Shown here piece after piece: positions 61,140-64,000 of a stretch of DNA of 64,000 nt. The translations under genes were made by a program, and so were the position numbers. The DNA is taken from contig RQJH01000002.1 of NCBI GenBank assembly GCA_014156375.1, forward strand, positions 960,331 through 1,024,330, given 5' to 3'. The stretch's first letter is position 1. The number at the start of each line of letters is the position of its first letter. This stretch comes from Enterobacteriaceae bacterium 89 (lineage in GTDB: Bacteria; Pseudomonadota; Gammaproteobacteria; Enterobacterales; Enterobacteriaceae). Under the pieces are notes generated by a model. It had not been told where the DNA came from, ran no database searches, and saw only the letters and a program-made list of their open reading frames with translations.

Positions 61140-62651
61140 ATGAAAGACAAAACTGCAACCCCCGCGCCTGCCGCTCCCGCAGCCGCAAAAGCCGGTAATA
61201 AAAATCGCCTGCTGATGATGGCTTTGCCTGTTATCGTCGCGGTGCTATTGCTGTTCGTTCCGGTTCCGGACGGACTTCCTCCTTATGCCTGGCACTACTT
61301 CGCTATCTTCGTTGGCGTCATCGTCGGCCTGATCTTCGAACCCCTGCCGGGTGCGGTTATCGGCCTGACTGGCGTAGTGGTCATCGCGCTGTGCAGTCAG
61401 TGGCTACTGTTCAGCCCGGATCAGATGCTGGAGCCAAAATTCAAACTGGCCAGCGCGTCCTTTAAATGGGCGGTCAGCGGCTTCGGTAACTCTACCGTGT
61501 GGCTGATTTTCGGTGCCTTCATGTTTGCTGCCGGTTACGACAAAACGCAGTTTGGTCGTCGCCTGGCGCTGATCCTGGTGAAATACCTTGGCCGCCGCAG
61601 CCTGACGCTCGGCTATGCCATCACCTTCGCGGATCTGCTGCTGGCTCCGTTTACTCCATCCAACACCGCGCGTAGCGGCGGGACTATCTACCCAATTATC
61701 GCCAACCTGCCGCCGCTGTACGGTTCAAAACCGAACGACCCAAGCGCACGCAAAATTGGTTCTTATCTGATGTGGGTGGCGATCACCGCAGCCTGTATCA
61801 CCAGCTCAATGTTCCTCTCCGCTCTGGCACCTAACCTGCTGGCGCTGGCGCTGGTGAAAAGCATTGTTGGTCTGAACATCTCCTGGGGCATGTGGTTCCT
61901 GGCGTTCCTGCCGCTTGGCGTGATCCTGATTCTGGTGATGCCGCTGCTGGCCTACTGGTTCTACCCGCCAGAAGTGAAAGTGAACAACGAAGTGCCGCTG
62001 TGGGCCGCTCGTGAGCTGGAAAAACTGGGCAAACTGTCCCGTAACGAAATCCTGCTGCTGGTCTTCGTGTGCGCCGCGCTGATGATGTGGATCTTCGCCG
62101 CCGACTGGATTGAGCCTGCGATGGCTGCCCTGCTGGTTATCGTGCTGATGCTGTGGACCGGCGTGCTGAGCTGGAACGACATTACCAATAACAAAGCGGC
62201 GTGGAACACCTTCGTGTGGTTCGCCACTCTGGTTGCGCTGGCCGACGGCCTCTCCTCTACCGGCTTTATCAGCTGGCTGGGTAAAGAAGGTGGCGCGCTG
62301 ATGGGCGGCATCTCTCCGGGTACCGCAACTATCGTCCTGCTGCTGGCGTTCTACCTGCTGCACTACCTGTTTGCCAGCACCACCGCGCACACTACCGCGC
62401 TGCTGCCAGCGATGCTGACCATCGCCTCCACCATTCCGGGCATGAATATGGAAGTGTTCTGTCTGCTGATGGTGACCTCGCTCGGCGTGATGGGGATCAT
62501 CACCCCGTACGGTACTGGTCCAAGCCCGATTTACTACGGCAGCGGCTACCTGCCAACCAAAGACTACTGGCGCCTCGGCACCATCTTTGGTGCCATCTTC
62601 CTGGCCGCCCTGCTGCTGATTGGCTATCCGTGGATGTCGATGATGTTCTAA
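61140..62651 (+). CDS. DASS-family anion permease (TtdT/CitT-like dicarboxylate transporter)
   Basis: A 503-residue inner-membrane carrier closely similar to E. coli L-tartrate/succinate antiporter TtdT (487 aa). Shared segments are YFAIFVGVIVGLIFEPLPGAVIGL, FKWAVSGFGNSTVWLIFGAFMF, LLAPFTPSNTARSGGTIYPII (the SNT motif, about 175), SMFLSALAPNLLAL, FASTTAHTTALLPAM (second SxT motif, about 415) and ITPYGTGPSPIYYGSGYLPTKDYWRLG. An Ala/Pro-rich N-terminal tail of about 15 residues is extra. ATG at 61140 (GAG upstream) is preferred over a TTG at 61125 that has no ribosome site. Directly upstream of fumarase, so uptake of L-malate/tartrate/fumarate against succinate is the likely job. Confidence 0.92.
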   Translation: MKDKTATPAPAAPAAAKAGNKNRLLMMALPVIVAVLLLFVPVPDGLPPYAWHYFAIFVGVIVGLIFEPLPGAVIGLTGVVVIALCSQWLLFSPDQMLEPKFKLASASFKWAVSGFGNSTVWLIFGAFMFAAGYDKTQFGRRLALILVKYLGRRSLTLGYAITFADLLLAPFTPSNTARSGGTIYPIIANLPPLYGSKPNDPSARKIGSYLMWVAITAACITSSMFLSALAPNLLALALVKSIVGLNISWGMWFLAFLPLGVILILVMPLLAYWFYPPEVKVNNEVPLWAARELEKLGKLSRNEILLLVFVCAALMMWIFAADWIEPAMAALLVIVLMLWTGVLSWNDITNNKAAWNTFVWFATLVALADGLSSTGFISWLGKEGGALMGGISPGTATIVLLLAFYLLHYLFASTTAHTTALLPAMLTIASTIPGMNMEVFCLLMVTSLGVMGIITPYGTGPSPIYYGSGYLPTKDYWRLGTIFGAIFLAALLLIGYPWMSMMF

Positions 62652-62658
62652 ATAAACT

Positions 62659-62743
62659 GCCCGGTGGCGCAAGCTTACCGGGCCTACAAATTCAGCATAA
62701 TCCTTTGATTTTGTAGGTCTGATAAGCGAAGCGCCATCAGGCA
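62659..62743. repeat. REP/BIME pair between transporter and fumarase genes
   Basis: TGCCCGGTGGCGCAAGCTTACCGGGCCTAC and the inverted GTAGGTCTGATAAGCGAAGCGCCATCAGGCA, separated by about 22 bases. Lying inside a likely operon it could stabilise the transporter mRNA or reduce read-through into fumarase. Confidence 0.85.
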
Positions 62744-62767
62744 ATAAAACAGATTCTGGAGTTGAGT

Positions 62768-64000
62768 ATGTCGAATAAACCCTTTGTATATCAGACCCCT
62801 TTCCCGCTCGCCAAAGACGACACCGAATACTATCTGCTGAGCCGTGAACACGTCTCCGTGGCGGATTTTGACGGTCAGGAAGTGCTGAAAGTCGCCCCTG
62901 AAGCCCTGACTCTGCTGGCTCAGCAGGCGTTCCACGATGCGGCGTTTATGCTGCGCGTTTCCCATCAGAAGCAGGTTGCATCCATTCTTCTGGATCCCGA
63001 AGCCAGCGCTAACGATAAGTACGTGGCACTGCAATTCCTGCGTAACTCTGAAATCGCCGCCAAAGGCGTACTGCCAACCTGTCAGGACACCGGCACCGCG
63101 ATCATTATGGGTAAAAAAGGCCAGAACGTCTGGACCGGTGGCGGGGACGAAGCCGCACTGGCCCGTGGGGTGTACAACACCTACACCGAAGACAACCTGC
63201 GCTACTCGCAAAACGCCCCGCTGGATATGTACAAAGAGGTCAACACCGGCACCAACCTGCCCGCGCAGATTGACCTCTACAGCGTCGACGGCAACGAATA
63301 CAAATTCCTGTGCATGGCGAAAGGCGGCGGCTCAGCCAACAAAACCTATCTGTATCAGGAAACCAAAGCGCTGATTACCCCGGCGAAGCTGAAAAATTAC
63401 CTGGTGGAGAAAATGCGCTCCCTGGGTACCGCAGCTTGCCCTCCTTATCACATCGCGTTTGTGATTGGCGGGACTTCCGCAGAAGCGACGCTGAAAACCG
63501 TGAAGCTGGCCTCCGCCCGCTACTACGACGAGCTGCCAACCGAGGGTAACGAACACGGTCAGGCGTTCCGCGATGTGAAGCTTGAGCAGGAACTGTTGCA
63601 GGAAGCGCAGAACCTCGGCCTGGGCGCGCAGTTCGGCGGTAAATACTTTGCTCACGATATCCGCGTGATCCGCCTGCCACGCCACGGCGCATCCTGCCCA
63701 ATCGGCATGGGCGTTTCCTGCTCGGCAGACCGTAACATCAAAGCGAAAATTAACCGCGACGGCATCTGGATTGAGAAACTCGAATCCAATCCGGGTCAGT
63801 ACATTCCTGAAGAGTTGCGTAAAGCCGGCGAAGGTGAAGTGGTCAGCATCAACCTGAACCAGCCGATGAGTGAGATCCTGGCTCAGCTTTCGCAGCACAC
63901 CGTCTCTACCCGTCTGTCGCTCAACGGCACCATCATCGTGGCGCGCGACATTGCCCACGCGAAGCTGAAAGAGCTGCTGGATAACGGCGAAGAGCTGCCG
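62768..64000 (+). CDS. Class I fumarate hydratase (FumA/FumB type), 3' end outside window
   Basis: The first 411 codons of a roughly 548-residue iron-sulfur fumarase; the frame is open to the window edge. It starts [18 protein letters not shown] (as E. coli FumA/FumB) at an ATG preceded by GGAG. The three [4Fe-4S] cysteines are visible: Cys105 in LPTCQDTG, Cys in [20 protein letters not shown] (about 224) and Cys in [17 protein letters not shown] (about 318). It interconverts L-malate and fumarate (FumB also handles D-tartrate). Placed after an FNR-controlled dicarboxylate transporter it corresponds functionally to the anaerobic fumB of E. coli (dcuB-fumB), but sequence alone does not separate fumA from fumB. 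Confidence 0.95.
   Translation, partial: MSNKPFVYQTPFPLAKDDTEYYLLSREHVSVADFDGQEVLKVAPEALTLLAQQAFHDAAFMLRVSHQKQVASILLDPEASANDKYVALQFLRNSEIAAKGVLPTCQDTGTAIIMGKKGQNVWTGGGDEAALARGVYNTYTEDNLRYSQNAPLDMYKEVNTGTNLPAQIDLYSVDGNEYKFLCMAKGGGSANKTYLYQETKALITPAKLKNYLVEKMRSLGTAACPPYHIAFVIGGTSAEATLKTVKLASARYYDELPTEGNEHGQAFRDVKLEQELLQEAQNLGLGAQFGGKYFAHDIRVIRLPRHGASCPIGMGVSCSADRNIKAKINRDGIWIEKLESNPGQYIPEELRKAGEGEVVSINLNQPMSEILAQLSQHTVSTRLSLNGTIIVARDIAHAKLKELLDNGEELP

Overview
The window comes from a member of the Enterobacteriaceae close to Enterobacter/Lelliottia/Klebsiella. The grounds are an intact ram locus (ramR, romA, ramA), an NfsB almost identical to the Enterobacter cloacae nitroreductase, enteric gene order (ybdK, ybdJ, ybdF, nfsB, ybdG, pheP as in E. 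coli), enteric REP/BIME elements and the codon and GC style. It looks chromosomal. No tRNA, rRNA, insertion sequence, integrase, CRISPR or phage gene was found.

Left part (1-22 kb): the E. coli-like core ybdK ... ybdJ ... ybdF-nfsB ... ybdG-pheP, opened at several points by accessory genes. An AbgT-type transporter precedes ybdK. An RND efflux pump (adaptor and permease, no outer-membrane factor), a P-type cation ATPase and a 36-codon membrane peptide sit between ybdK and ybdJ. The romA-ramA/ramR multidrug regulon control locus sits between ybdJ and ybdF, with its RamR operator and promoter readable. A toxin-antitoxin pair, a DUF2157 membrane protein and a divergent regulator/MFS exporter pair sit between nfsB and ybdG.

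Middle part (21.6-41.4 kb): a cell-envelope region. A rhodanese membrane protein is followed by an iron-type TonB receptor with a YncE-like lipoprotein beta-propeller behind a likely Fur box. Then come a FadL-family porin and a tightly coupled four-gene operon of outer-membrane proteins: two Omp85-type barrels with no room for POTRA domains, a third barrel of unknown family and a DUF4056 protein. Next to it lies a 3248-residue autotransporter whose passenger carries an internal duplication. This envelope operon is the least explained part of the window.

Right part (41.8-64 kb): a YidB-like protein and an MscS channel. These are followed by two diverged copies of a pair of LysR-type regulators (order B'-A'-small protein-B-A), directly downstream of a chaperone-usher fimbrial operon (major subunit, chaperone, usher, two-domain adhesin). 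A strong hairpin plus T-run lies after the subunit gene. After an AT-rich gap come a MurQ-like SIS protein and an anaerobic C4-dicarboxylate module: DcuS/DcuR sensor-regulator, cytoplasmic ApbE flavin transferase, a soluble three-domain NADH:fumarate reductase, a DASS/TtdT-type carboxylate transporter with a perfect FNR palindrome upstream, and class I fumarase (cut by the window end). Together these would sense, import and convert L-malate/tartrate/fumarate and reduce fumarate with NADH in the cytoplasm.
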